DNA of 64,000 nt from Arthrobacter sp. H35-D1. GTDB lineage: Bacteria; Actinomycetota; Actinomycetes; Actinomycetales; Micrococcaceae. Each line of letters begins with the position of its first letter. The stretch's first letter is position 1. Made by a program: the position numbers and the translations under genes. Below, one piece after another: positions 8,737 to 16,933 of the stretch. The stretch covers positions 1-64,000 of the forward strand of contig NZ_JASISP010000001.1 of assembly GCF_030063185.1 (NCBI RefSeq). Direction: 5' to 3'. Under the pieces are notes generated by a model, which saw only the letters and a program-made list of their open reading frames with translations, was not told where the DNA came from and ran no database searches.

Positions 8737-9635
8737 TTGTTGTTGTGGTGGCGGTTGCACTGCTGTTCCTGCTTGCCTCGGTGAAGATTATCCGGGAATA
8801 CGAACGCGGCGTTGCGTTCCGGCTGGGGCGTCTCCGTCCCGTGCTCGATCCTGGCGTGCGCCTCATCCTGCCGGGGCTGGAGAAGATGGTGCGCGTGGAC
8901 CTGCGCATAGTCACGCTGACCATCCCCCCTCAGGAGGTCATCACCAAGGACAATGTGCCCGCTCGTGTCAACGCGGTCGTGCTCTTCAAGGTCGTGGACC
9001 CGACGCGGTCGGTCATGGCAGTGGAGAACCACGCGGTGGCCACCTCGCAGATGGCCCAAACCACACTGCGCTCAGTGGTGGGCCGGGCCGACCTCGATAC
9101 CCTGCTGGCACACCGGGCCGACCTCAACGAAGACCTTGCCCGCACCATCGATGCACAGACCGAACCCTGGGGCGTGCACGTGAAGGTGGTTGAGATCAAG
9201 GACGTGGAGATCCCCGAGGCCATGCAACGGGCCATGGCGAGGGAAGCCGAAGCCGAGAGGGAGCGGCGCGCCAAAATCATCAACGCCCGGGGGGAACTTC
9301 AGGCCTCGAAGGAGCTGCGCCAGGCTGCCGACGTCCTCAGCGGCAACCCCGCGTCGCTCCAGTTGCGCTATCTGCAGACGCTACTGGAACTGGGAGCAGA
9401 CCAGAACTCGACAGTCGTCTTCCCGCTGCCCATGGACATCATTGGACCGTTCCTTGACAGGATGCCGCGACGGGACGAAAAGGCTGCCGACACGGTGCCG
9501 ACGGGGACCAACCACAACGGCCCAAAAAAGCCGTCAACGCAGCAGGAGTCGGAGCAGCACGAAGCCGGGGCCGGCCCGGAACATGACCTGACTCCGTTCC
9601 CCGAAATCCAGCTGGAAAGGCCTGACAATGTCTGA
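8715..9635 (+). CDS. Slipin / SPFH (band 7) membrane protein
   Basis: A 306-residue stomatin-like protein. One N-terminal helix (IQILIVVVVAVALLFLLA) is followed by the SPFH domain with IIREYERGVAFRLGRL, LPGLEKMVRVDLR, PPQEVITKDNVPARV and TTLRSVVGRADLDTLL, then a coiled-coil region rich in EAEAERERRAKI. The C-terminal 60 residues are hydrophilic and probably disordered. The start has a strong AGGAGGAAG ribosome binding site inside the end of the upstream gene. SPFH proteins organise membrane protein assemblies; here it could scaffold the NO reductase, but that is inferred from the operon. Confidence 0.9.
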   Translation: MAWIQILIVVVVAVALLFLLASVKIIREYERGVAFRLGRLRPVLDPGVRLILPGLEKMVRVDLRIVTLTIPPQEVITKDNVPARVNAVVLFKVVDPTRSVMAVENHAVATSQMAQTTLRSVVGRADLDTLLAHRADLNEDLARTIDAQTEPWGVHVKVVEIKDVEIPEAMQRAMAREAEAERERRAKIINARGELQASKELRQAADVLSGNPASLQLRYLQTLLELGADQNSTVVFPLPMDIIGPFLDRMPRRDEKAADTVPTGTNHNGPKKPSTQQESEQHEAGAGPEHDLTPFPEIQLERPDNV

Positions 9636-9927
9636 GAACGACGCGCCCGCAGCGGCCGCTCCCATCCAAGCCCCGGAAACCCGTCCCGGCCTGAAAATGA
9701 TTGTCCTGGGGGCCATCATCTTGTTTCTTGCGCCATTGGCCGGATTCCTCGGCGGCACCATGATCGGCTCCCCGGACACCGAGACGCAACTTGACCCCAT
9801 GTTCCTCTGGCTGTTTGTCGGAATGGTGGCTGGCGGGATTGGCGGGGCCATCGCCCTGGTGGGCCTGTTGCGCTGGCTCCGGTCCCAACTCCGTGACAGT
9901 GCAGTCAGCACCGACACCAACGCCTAG
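9628..9927 (+). CDS. Small membrane protein, end of qNOR operon
   Basis: A 99-residue protein with two clear helices: KMIVLGAIILFLAPLAGFLG and LWLFVGMVAGGIGGAIALVG. Both termini are hydrophilic and the last 15 residues are charged. It starts inside the last codons of the slipin gene (8-bp overlap), so it belongs to the same transcript. No family recognised. Confidence 0.7.
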   Translation: MSENDAPAAAAPIQAPETRPGLKMIVLGAIILFLAPLAGFLGGTMIGSPDTETQLDPMFLWLFVGMVAGGIGGAIALVGLLRWLRSQLRDSAVSTDTNA

Positions 9928-9948
9928 GCGGTGACGGGCCGCCCCCTC

Positions 9949-12156
9949 CTATCCGGCCTGTGCCAGCACGAGTGGCAGGACCTGTTCGGCGCCGGCAAGC
10001 CGGAGTGCGCGCCCGGCGACGGTGAGACTCCAGCGGCTGTCCACCAAGTCGTCCAGCAGCAGGACGGGACCGTCGGAGCTGGCTGCGAGCGCTGCCTGCA
10101 GCTCTTCCCCCACCACGAAGCGCTCCCAGACCCCTGCCAGCCGGTAGGCGCTGTTGCCTCCGCGCGCACCTGTGGGCCCGCCAAAGTCCAGGGACAGCTC
10201 ACCCAGGTACGGCAGCTTCCCAATCTCACTGATGGCCTGGGCAAAGGAGTTCAGCAACTGTGGCTTGGTGCGCGAGGGCATGGCAACCACGGCCACGGGC
10301 CGCCCGGAACCCGCCCATCCGGTCTGTCCCCATTCGCGCAGCACGGCGACAACGGCCTGGGCCATCGCCGGGTCGATGGGAGCGTCGGGCGCTCCCGAGG
10401 CGAACATGGCCCGCAATGCATTGCCCCATCCCAAGTCGGTGAGCCTGGCCAGAACCCGTCCCGTGGATGCCAATTCCGCGGGCTTGAGCTTGCCCTTCAC
10501 CGGCACTCCCAGCCTGTCCATCCCGGTGGGCCACATGGCCCGCGGGTCAAGCGGCAGACCTGCATGGCGCAAGGACTCCCCCGCGGCTTCGGCTGCACCG
10601 GAGCCAACCTCGGTGTCAAACCACCGCCCGGCACAGTTGTCGCAACGGCCGCACGGAGCCGCGGTGTCGTCGTCGAGCGCTGCCGCCAGGTATTCCATGC
10701 GGCAACCGGACATGCGTTCGTACTCGACCATGGACTGCTGCTCATCCACCCGCGCCTGGGCAATGCGCCTGTACCGTTCCTCGTCATAGGCCCAGGGCTG
10801 GCCGGTGCCCTCCCAACCGCCGGAGACCCGCTGCACAGCACCGTCAACTGCCAGCACTTTCAACAGGAGCTCCAGCGGTGTGCGCCGGAGGTCGACCCGG
10901 GCTTCCAGGGCTGGTGTTGACATGGGTTTTGCGGAACCGCCCAACGTTTCTAAAACGGCCATGGCTTTCTCCCTGTCCGGCATGGATGCCGTGGCAAAGT
11001 ATCGCCAAATATCCGCGTCCTCGCTGCCGGGCAGGAGGAGCACATCGGCGTTGGCGGTGCCACGGCCGGCACGCCCCACCTGCTGGTAGTAGGCGACCGG
11101 CGAGGACGGCGCCCCCAGGTGGACCACGAATCCCAGATCCGGCTTGTCGAAGCCCATGCCCAGCGCGCTGGTGGCAACCAACGCCTTGACCTGGTTGTTC
11201 TTGAGGGCTTCTTCCAGGGCTTCCCTGTCCATGGTGTCGGTGCGCCCCGTGTACGCCTTGACCACATGCCCGGCGTCCGCCAGCAGGCGGGCCGTGTCCT
11301 CGGCCGCGGAGACCGTCAAGGAGTAGATGATGCCGCTGCCCGGCAGTTCGGCCAAGTGGGTGAGCAGCCAGCCCAGCCTGTCCCGGGAATCGGCCAGTCG
11401 CAGCACGCCCAGCCGCAGGGACTTGCGGGCCAGCGGGCCGCGGATGGTGAACACCCCCGCGCCGAGCTGCTCCTCAATGTCTGCCACCACGCGGGAGTTT
11501 GCCGTGGCCGTCGTGGCCAGGACGGGAACTGAGGCCGGCAGCTGGGCAATCAGGTCCGCAATGCGCCGGTAGTCAGGACGGAAGTCGTGCCCCCAATCGG
11601 AAATGCAGTGTGCTTCATCGACCACCAGCAGCCCGGTGCGCCGGATCAGGTCGGGGAGCTGGTTTTCCCGGAACGAGGGGTTTGTCAATCGTTCGGGAGA
11701 CACCAGCAGCACATCCACTTCGTCAGCTGCCAGCGCGGCGGAGACATCCGCCCATTCCGTGGCGTTGGCGGAGTTGATGGCCATGGCCCGCACACCGGCA
11801 CGTTCGGCGGCAGCCACTTGGTCGCGCATCAAGGCCAGCAGGGGCGAGACGATCAGGGTGGGTCCGGCACCCCTGGCGCGCAGCAGCAGCGAGGAAACGA
11901 AATACACGGCCGACTTGCCCCAACCGGTGCGCTGGACCACAAGGGCGCGGCGGTTGCCGTCCACCAACGCCGCGATGGCCTCGAATTGTCCGTCGTGAAA
12001 TTCCGCCTCCGGATGCCCCACCAAGGCGCGCAGCACCACCAGCGCTTGGGCCCTGGTTCCCGCCGGGTCCCCAACAGGGGCTCCGGCGGAAGCGGGGCTG
12101 CCGGGAGCTGTGGGTTGAACGGGGGTCATTGCAGCAGAGGTTGGTTGGTTACTCAT
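9949..12156 (-). CDS. RecQ-family ATP-dependent DNA helicase with PRTase-like C-terminus
   Basis: A 735-residue SF2 helicase that unwinds DNA in repair. Walker A QRTGWGKSAV lies near residues 75-84, the DEAH box in VDEAHCISDWGHDFRPDYRR, motif III in ATTATANSRV, and the second helicase domain has KALVATSALGMGFDKPD and QQVGRAGRG. A RecQ zinc site is visible as CRMEYLAAAL...CGRCDNC. After a winged-helix-like stretch the last 60 residues contain VLLLDDLVDSRWSLTVAGRA, which looks like the PRPP loop of a phosphoribosyltransferase. The start ATG at 12154-12156 (MSNQPTSAAM) is chosen over an upstream in-frame codon because the latter would extend into the divergent promoter. It is divergent from the phosphohexomutase gene. 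Confidence 0.88.
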   Translation of the reverse strand: MSNQPTSAAMTPVQPTAPGSPASAGAPVGDPAGTRAQALVVLRALVGHPEAEFHDGQFEAIAALVDGNRRALVVQRTGWGKSAVYFVSSLLLRARGAGPTLIVSPLLALMRDQVAAAERAGVRAMAINSANATEWADVSAALAADEVDVLLVSPERLTNPSFRENQLPDLIRRTGLLVVDEAHCISDWGHDFRPDYRRIADLIAQLPASVPVLATTATANSRVVADIEEQLGAGVFTIRGPLARKSLRLGVLRLADSRDRLGWLLTHLAELPGSGIIYSLTVSAAEDTARLLADAGHVVKAYTGRTDTMDREALEEALKNNQVKALVATSALGMGFDKPDLGFVVHLGAPSSPVAYYQQVGRAGRGTANADVLLLPGSEDADIWRYFATASMPDREKAMAVLETLGGSAKPMSTPALEARVDLRRTPLELLLKVLAVDGAVQRVSGGWEGTGQPWAYDEERYRRIAQARVDEQQSMVEYERMSGCRMEYLAAALDDDTAAPCGRCDNCAGRWFDTEVGSGAAEAAGESLRHAGLPLDPRAMWPTGMDRLGVPVKGKLKPAELASTGRVLARLTDLGWGNALRAMFASGAPDAPIDPAMAQAVVAVLREWGQTGWAGSGRPVAVVAMPSRTKPQLLNSFAQAISEIGKLPYLGELSLDFGGPTGARGGNSAYRLAGVWERFVVGEELQAALAASSDGPVLLLDDLVDSRWSLTVAGRALRLAGAEQVLPLVLAQAG

Positions 12157-12251
12157 GCCCCCAGTATCCCAGCGGGCGGGGACATCCGGCGTGCTGCCGG
12201 CAAGATCTGTGCACAACTTCCCGGTTTGTCCCCCCACGGTACGATTGAAAG

Positions 12252-13676
12252 GTGACTACTGAAGAGAACGCTCCGGTTGACTTGTCCGCTTCGTTCAAGG
12301 CCTACGACGTCCGCGGGATTGTCGGAGAGAGCATCACCGCCGACTCCGTCCGGGCCGTGGCGGCGGCTTTTGTCGACGTCCTGGAACTGGCAGGCGAGAG
12401 CGTGCTGGTCGGCGGAGATATGCGGCCCTCCTCCCCTGAGTTCTGCCAAGCCTTCGCCGAGGGGGCTGCCGGGCGCGGCGCCAACGTCACGCTGCTGGGC
12501 CTGATCTCCACCGACGAACTGTACTTTGCCTCGGGCATCCTGAACGCCGCAGGCGTGGTGTTCACCGCCAGCCACAACCCAGCCGAGTACAACGGCATGA
12601 AGATGACCCGTGCCGGGGCCGTGCCGCTCTCCTCCGAAACCGGCCTGGCCGAGATCCGCGACCTGGCGCAGTCCTACCTGAACGACGGCATCCCGGACGG
12701 CACACCCTCCGGAAGCGCCGGGGAAATCGGCGAAGACGACATCCTGAAGCAATACGCCCAATACCTGCGCAAACTCGTTGACCTCTCCGACTCCCGGCCG
12801 CTGAAAATCGTGGTCGACGCCGGCAACGGCATGGCCGGCATGACCACCCCGGCCGTCCTGGGCGACACGCTCCTGCCCTCCCTGCCCTTCGAGATCGTCC
12901 CGCTGTACTTTGAACTCGACGGCACCTTCCCCAACCACCCCGCCAACCCGCTGGAACCGGCCAACCTGCTCGACCTGCAGGCCGCCGTCGTGGCGCACGG
13001 GGCGGACATAGGCCTGGCCTTCGACGGCGACGCCGACCGCTGCTTCGTGATCGATGAAACCGGCGCCCCGCTCTCCCCCTCGGCCGTCACGGCACTGGTG
13101 GCGCGGCGCGAAATCGCCCGCGCCCAAGCCCTCGGCGAGGACCACCCCACCGTCATCCACAACCTCATCACCTCCCGCGCGGTGCCGGAACTGATCACCC
13201 ACGACGGCGGCCGCGCCGTCCGCACCCGCGTGGGCCACTCCTTCATCAAGGCCACCATGGCCGCCGAAGGAGCCGTCTTCGGCGGAGAACACTCCGCCCA
13301 CTACTACTTCCGCGACTTCTTCAACGCCGACACCGGCATGCTCGCCGCCATGCACGTCCTCGCCGCACTGGGCGAACAAGACGGCACCCTCTCGGACCTC
13401 GGCCGCGAATACGAACCGTACGTCTCCAGCGGGGAAATCAACTCCCAACTCGCCGACGTCCCGGCCGCCGTGGCCAGGGTCCGTGCCACCTACACGCGCG
13501 AGGGCATCACCGTCGACGAACTCGACGGCATCACCTTCACCGCCAACGACGGCACCTGGTGGTTCAACCTCCGCGCCTCCAACACCGAACCCTTCCTGCG
13601 CCTGAACGCCGAAGCCGTCGACGCCGTCACCATGGCCGACATCCGCGACGACGTCCTCGCCGTCGTCCGCAGGTAA
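12252..13676 (+). CDS. manB: Phosphomannomutase / phosphoglucomutase
   Basis: A 474-residue alpha-D-phosphohexomutase that interconverts hexose 1- and 6-phosphates. The four expected loops are present: TASHNPAEYNGMKM with the phosphoserine (near 100), DGDADR for Mg2+ (near 260), GEHSAHYYF for the sugar (near 340) and RASNTEPFLR for phosphate (near 440). It starts with GTG 12252 after GAAAGG. The product supplies GDP-mannose or UDP-glucose pathways for cell-envelope glycans. Which sugar dominates cannot be read from the sequence. Confidence 0.92.
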   Translation: MTTEENAPVDLSASFKAYDVRGIVGESITADSVRAVAAAFVDVLELAGESVLVGGDMRPSSPEFCQAFAEGAAGRGANVTLLGLISTDELYFASGILNAAGVVFTASHNPAEYNGMKMTRAGAVPLSSETGLAEIRDLAQSYLNDGIPDGTPSGSAGEIGEDDILKQYAQYLRKLVDLSDSRPLKIVVDAGNGMAGMTTPAVLGDTLLPSLPFEIVPLYFELDGTFPNHPANPLEPANLLDLQAAVVAHGADIGLAFDGDADRCFVIDETGAPLSPSAVTALVARREIARAQALGEDHPTVIHNLITSRAVPELITHDGGRAVRTRVGHSFIKATMAAEGAVFGGEHSAHYYFRDFFNADTGMLAAMHVLAALGEQDGTLSDLGREYEPYVSSGEINSQLADVPAAVARVRATYTREGITVDELDGITFTANDGTWWFNLRASNTEPFLRLNAEAVDAVTMADIRDDVLAVVRR

Positions 13677-13736
13677 CACCCCCTCCCGCCGGCGCATCCC
13701 GGCATCATCCACCCACCCCATTTTGTAGGAGTCACC

Positions 13737-14198
13737 ATGGAGCACACCACGCCCGAGCAATCCGAAACAGACGCACTGGTCCAGGACGACCTCAACAAGG
13801 TCATCGGCACCGCGCTGGGCGTGGCCGCCGAACAGCTGGAAACCCACGGCGCCTTCTTGCCGGTGGGCCTTGTCATGACGCTCGACGGCGAACTCAACTT
13901 GGTGGCCGTGTCACCCAACGAGGTGGCCGGCGAGGGTGAGGAAGAAACCGAGCTCGACGCCGACCAAATGGTCGCGGACCTGTTCGAGGCACTGACGCAG
14001 CAGCGCGAACAAAACCGGGCGGCCGCCGTCGTGTGTGACATCCACCTGCCCGACGATGCCACCGACGCCATCCACGTCATGGCCGAGCACAGCACGGGCC
14101 TGGGCGTCTCCGCCGTGCGCCCCTACCGCCAGGCACCCAGCGGCTGGGAGTTCGGCAATCCCTTCCTCGAGGCCGGCGAACTGGCAATTTGGGCATAA
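13737..14198 (+). CDS. Hypothetical acidic protein in nsrR operon
   Basis: A 153-residue, acidic, soluble protein with no signal or membrane segment. The central part (GEGEEETELDADQMVADLFE) is strongly acidic and the C-terminal part (SAVRPYRQAPSGWEFGNPFL) is conserved-looking. TAGGAG precedes ATG 13737. Only three bases separate its stop from the nsrR-like start, so the two are co-transcribed. It follows the phosphohexomutase by 60 bp and may belong to that transcript. I do not recognise the family. Confidence 0.65.
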   Translation: MEHTTPEQSETDALVQDDLNKVIGTALGVAAEQLETHGAFLPVGLVMTLDGELNLVAVSPNEVAGEGEEETELDADQMVADLFEALTQQREQNRAAAVVCDIHLPDDATDAIHVMAEHSTGLGVSAVRPYRQAPSGWEFGNPFLEAGELAIWA

Positions 14199-14201
14199 GC
14201 C

Positions 14202-14660
14202 ATGCGCATCAATAGCTTTTCCGATGTGAGCTTGCGCCTGTTGATGGTGCTCAGCTCCATGCCCGACGACGAACTTGCCACCTCGCGCGAGCTCGCTGAA
14301 CAGGTGGGCACCCCCTACAACCACGTCAGCAAGGCCGTGTTGAAGCTGCGGCAAATGGGGCTGTTGGAGGCCATCCGCGGCCGCAGCGGCGGCGTGCGCA
14401 TCACCTCCGCGGGCAAGGCAGCCACCGTGGGCAAGGTGCTGCGCGTGCTGGATGACCACAGCGACGTGGCCGAATGCGTCACCGACATGGGCTCCTGCCC
14501 GCTGGTGCACGACTGCGGGCTGCGCGGCGCCTTGAACCATGCGCGCGAAGCCTTCTACGTTTCACTGGACAATGTGACCATCTACAGCCTGGCCAGGAAG
14601 ACCTCCAACGGCCCGGTCCCTGTGACGTTGAGCACAGCACGCCCGAGCTGTTCCGCGTAA
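14202..14660 (+). CDS. nsrR: Rrf2-family regulator, NsrR-like
   Basis: A 152-residue winged-helix regulator. The N-terminus SFSDVSLRLLMVLSSMPD and the helix-turn-helix TSRELAEQVGTPYNHVSKAV are typical of Rrf2 proteins, followed by the wing GRSGGVRI. Three cysteines in ECVTDMGSCPLVHDC (about residues 92-106) have the spacing of the Fe-S ligands of NsrR. NsrR senses NO through its cluster and represses NO-detoxification genes. The gene lies directly upstream of hmp and 6 kb from qNOR; both have NsrR-like palindromes. The last 20 residues are variable. Confidence 0.87.
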   Translation: MRINSFSDVSLRLLMVLSSMPDDELATSRELAEQVGTPYNHVSKAVLKLRQMGLLEAIRGRSGGVRITSAGKAATVGKVLRVLDDHSDVAECVTDMGSCPLVHDCGLRGALNHAREAFYVSLDNVTIYSLARKTSNGPVPVTLSTARPSCSA

Positions 14661-14665
14661 TTCCA

Positions 14666-14694
14666 CAGTTTTTCTACGACACGTAGAAAAACTG
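14666..14694. promoter_or_regulatory. Perfect 13-bp inverted repeat between nsrR and hmp
   Basis: CAGTTTTTCTACG and CGTAGAAAAACTG are separated by ACA. The repeat begins six bases after the nsrR stop and ends seven bases before the NsrR-like site of hmp. The stem is AT-rich and no T-run follows on the plus strand, so it is a weak terminator candidate; an operator for a second regulator, or a terminator for nsrR, are both possible. Confidence 0.5.
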
Positions 14695-14700
14695 AATTTA

Positions 14701-14723
14701 AACTCGCATTTCAGATGCTACTT
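14701..14723. promoter_or_regulatory. Candidate NsrR operator of hmp
   Basis: AACTCGCATTT-C-AGATGCTACTT has the 11-1-11 symmetry of NsrR sites; 8 of 11 positions are symmetric. It lies 38 bp before the hmp start, where an operator would block the promoter. By-eye assignment, supported by the neighbouring nsrR-like gene and by the similar site before qNOR. Confidence 0.45.
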
Positions 14724-14760
14724 TGGAGTTGTCACTATGACTTTCACCCAAGGAGTAAAG

Positions 14761-15933
14761 ATGCTTTCGGAAAAATCGCGCCCATTGATTGTTGCCACGC
14801 TGCCTTTGGTTGGCTCTAGGCTGGGCGCCATCACCCCGAACTTCTACAACCGGATGTTCGCTGCACGCCCGGAGCTCATGGACGGATTGTTCAGCCGCGC
14901 CAACCAAAACAACGGTGAGCAGCAGAAGGCCCTGGCCGGCTCCATCGCAGGTTTCGCCACCGCCCTGGTGTCCAACCCGGACATGATTCCCGAGCAGATG
15001 CTCAGCCGCATCGCCCACAAGCACACGGGCCTGGGCATCACCGAAGACCAGTACGAAATTGTCTACAAGTACCTCTTCGAGGCCATCGCCGAAGAGCTTG
15101 CCGATGTCATCACCGCAGAGATCGCCGAAGCCTGGACCGAGGTCTACTGGCTCATGGCCAACGCCTTGGTCAAGATTGAAAAGGGCCTCTACGCGCTCCA
15201 GGCCAACGACAAGCTGTGGATGCCCTGGACCATCGTCGAAAAGAACCCCGCAGGCGCCGACTCCATGACCTTCGTGCTGGAACCGGCCGACGACACCCCC
15301 GTCACGGTGGCCCGCCCCGGCCAGTTCGTCACAGTCAAGGTTGCCCTGCCCGACGGCTTGCTCCAGTGCCGCCAGTACTCGCTCTCGTCCGACGTTGAAT
15401 CCACCACCCGCCGCGTGTTCACCACCAAGCGCGACGACGGTGGCGAGGTTTCACCGGTGCTGCACAACCATGTGAAGGTCGGGGACGTCGTGGAACTTTC
15501 CAACCCTTACGGCGATGTGACGCTCGACGGCGAAGGCCCGGTCGTGTTTGCCACGGCAGGCATCGGCTGCACCCCGTCCGCATCGGCCCTGCGCGCCCTG
15601 GCCAACGCCGGCGTCGACCGTGAGGTCCTGGTCCTCCATGCCGAGAAGAACCTCGAGGCCTGGGCGCTGCGCGAGCAGATGACCACGGACGTCGACACTA
15701 TCACCAGCGCCACCATGCAGCTCTGGCTGGAAGAGCCCACCGAAGGCTTCAACAAGGGCTTCATGACCCTTGACGGACTGGACATTCCCAGCGACGCCTC
15801 CATGTATGTATGCGGCCCGCTGCCGTTCATGAAGGCCATCCGCAACCAGGCCATGGACGCCGGCATCCCGTCCGCCAAGATCCACTACGAGGTCTTCGGC
15901 CCCGACCTGTGGCTGGCCGGCGCCGCCAACTAG
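14761..15933 (+). CDS. hmp: Flavohaemoglobin, NO dioxygenase
   Basis: A 390-residue protein that oxidises NO to nitrate with O2 and NAD(P)H. The globin domain covers about residues 1-135 (LPLVGSRLGAITPNFYNRMF; SRIAHKHTGLGI with the proximal His region). The ferredoxin-reductase part follows: CRQYSLSSD binds FAD, TAGIGCTPSASALRALA is the NAD-binding glycine loop, and YVCGPLPFMKAI plus IHYEVFGPD close the domain. ATG 14761 is chosen because AAGGAG lies five bases upstream; ATG 14737 would add eight residues without a binding site. A strong terminator follows. Regulation by the adjacent NsrR-like protein is likely. Confidence 0.95.
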   Translation: MLSEKSRPLIVATLPLVGSRLGAITPNFYNRMFAARPELMDGLFSRANQNNGEQQKALAGSIAGFATALVSNPDMIPEQMLSRIAHKHTGLGITEDQYEIVYKYLFEAIAEELADVITAEIAEAWTEVYWLMANALVKIEKGLYALQANDKLWMPWTIVEKNPAGADSMTFVLEPADDTPVTVARPGQFVTVKVALPDGLLQCRQYSLSSDVESTTRRVFTTKRDDGGEVSPVLHNHVKVGDVVELSNPYGDVTLDGEGPVVFATAGIGCTPSASALRALANAGVDREVLVLHAEKNLEAWALREQMTTDVDTITSATMQLWLEEPTEGFNKGFMTLDGLDIPSDASMYVCGPLPFMKAIRNQAMDAGIPSAKIHYEVFGPDLWLAGAAN

Positions 15934-15962
15934 TCTCGGCTCCTTTAGTCTCGGCTCCTTGA

Positions 15963-16013
15963 GGGCCCCGGCGAGCTCGACCACCTGTGGTTGAGCTCGG
16001 CGGGGCCCTTTTT
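15963..16013 (+). terminator. Rho-independent terminator of hmp
   Basis: A long GC-rich stem (GGGCCCCG... paired with ...CGGGGCCC, including GAGCTCGACCAC/TGGTTGAGCTC) with a three-base loop is followed by TTTTT. It starts 30 bp after the hmp stop. Confidence 0.9.
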
Positions 16014-16026
16014 GGCGTCCGGCCCC

Positions 16027-16488
16027 GGATCTTGCCGTCCCTTGGCCTGACAACGCGGGTCATCCCCCGCCCACCGAATCTGTTCAGCAGCTCCTGCGAG
16101 TCATCCCCCTCCCACCGAATCTGTTCAGCAGCACCTGCGAGTCATCCCCCTCCCACCGAATCTGTTCAGCAGCACCTGCGAGTCATCCCCCTCCCACCGA
16201 ATCTGTTCAGCAGCACCTGCGAGTCATCCCCCTCCCACCGAATCTGTTCAGCAGCACGTGCGAGTCATCCCCCTCCCACCGAATCTGTTCAGCAGCTCCT
16301 GCGAGTCATCGCGCCGAACACTCGCAGGAGCTGCTGAATAGGATGCCGGGGGCAGCCCGCACCCGCAGGAGCTGCAGAACAGAACGCAGTACGGACAAGA
16401 AGCGGCAGGCAGGAGACTGGAACTGGCTACGGCTGGTTGCGAAAAAGGCGCCTCGGCTTGCGGCACCTCAAACGTAGTGTCCTGCTCA
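16027..16488. repeat. Repeat module 1: 41-bp tandem array ending in a 19-bp hairpin
   Basis: A 41-bp unit (…CACCGAATCTGTTCAGCAGC… with TGCGAGTCATCCCCCTC) is repeated at 16081, 16122, 16163, 16204, 16245 and 16286, nearly without change, with a partial unit before. The last unit forms one arm of a perfect 19-bp hairpin: arm 16288-16306, 13-base loop, arm 16320-16338. A second copy of the inverted arm lies near 16360-16380. A tail of about 110 bp follows. Module 2 repeats the whole arrangement. There is no convincing gene: ORFs here are translations of the repeat. It lies between the convergent hmp and pckG genes. Confidence 0.85.
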
Positions 16489-16860
16489 GGATCTTGCTAC
16501 CTCTCGGCTGGACAACGACGGTCATCCCACGATCGCACCACCCATACAGCAGCACCTGCGAGTCATCCCCCACCCACCAACTCTATTCAGCAGCACCTGC
16601 GGGCCCCTCCCTGCTCACCCCGTCCATTCAGCAGCACCTGCGGGCCCCTCCCTGCTCACCCCGTCCATTCAGCAGCACCTGCGGGTCACCGCACCGAACA
16701 CCCGCAGGAGCTGCAGAATAGAATGCCGGAGCCAGCCCGCACCCGCAGGAGCTGCAGAACAGAACGCAGCACCGGCAAGAAGCTGCCGGCAGGAGACTGG
16801 GACTGGCCACGGCTGATTGCGGAAACGGCGCCGCGGCTTGCGGCACCTCAAATCAAAGGG
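16489..16860. repeat. Repeat module 2: diverged copy of module 1
   Basis: The head (GGATCTTGC…GACAACG…GGTCATCCC), the 41-bp array (units at 16545, 16586, 16627 and 16668), the hairpin (arms 16668-16686 and 16700-16718, 17 of 19 paired, 13-base loop), the second inverted arm and the tail (GCTTGCGGCACCTCAAA) occur in the same order as in module 1. The array unit carries TGCGGG where module 1 has TGCGAG, and the matching inverted arm carries CCCGCA in place of CTCGCA, so the stem pairing is kept. Confidence 0.85.
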
Positions 16861-16933
16861 CCCGATGGATACCGGCCGGTTGTGGTCGAGATCCATCGAG
16901 CCCCTTTTCAGTGGTCGCTCCAGACACCGTTGT

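Noticed and set aside
12153-13847. 564-codon minus-strand ORF opposite the phosphohexomutase
   Set aside because: Gly/Val-rich translation of the antisense strand of a well-supported gene; long shadow frames are normal at this GC content.
16081-16326. CRISPR array
   Set aside because: The whole 41-bp unit repeats without unique spacers and no cas genes are near; it is a simple tandem array with an inverted arm.
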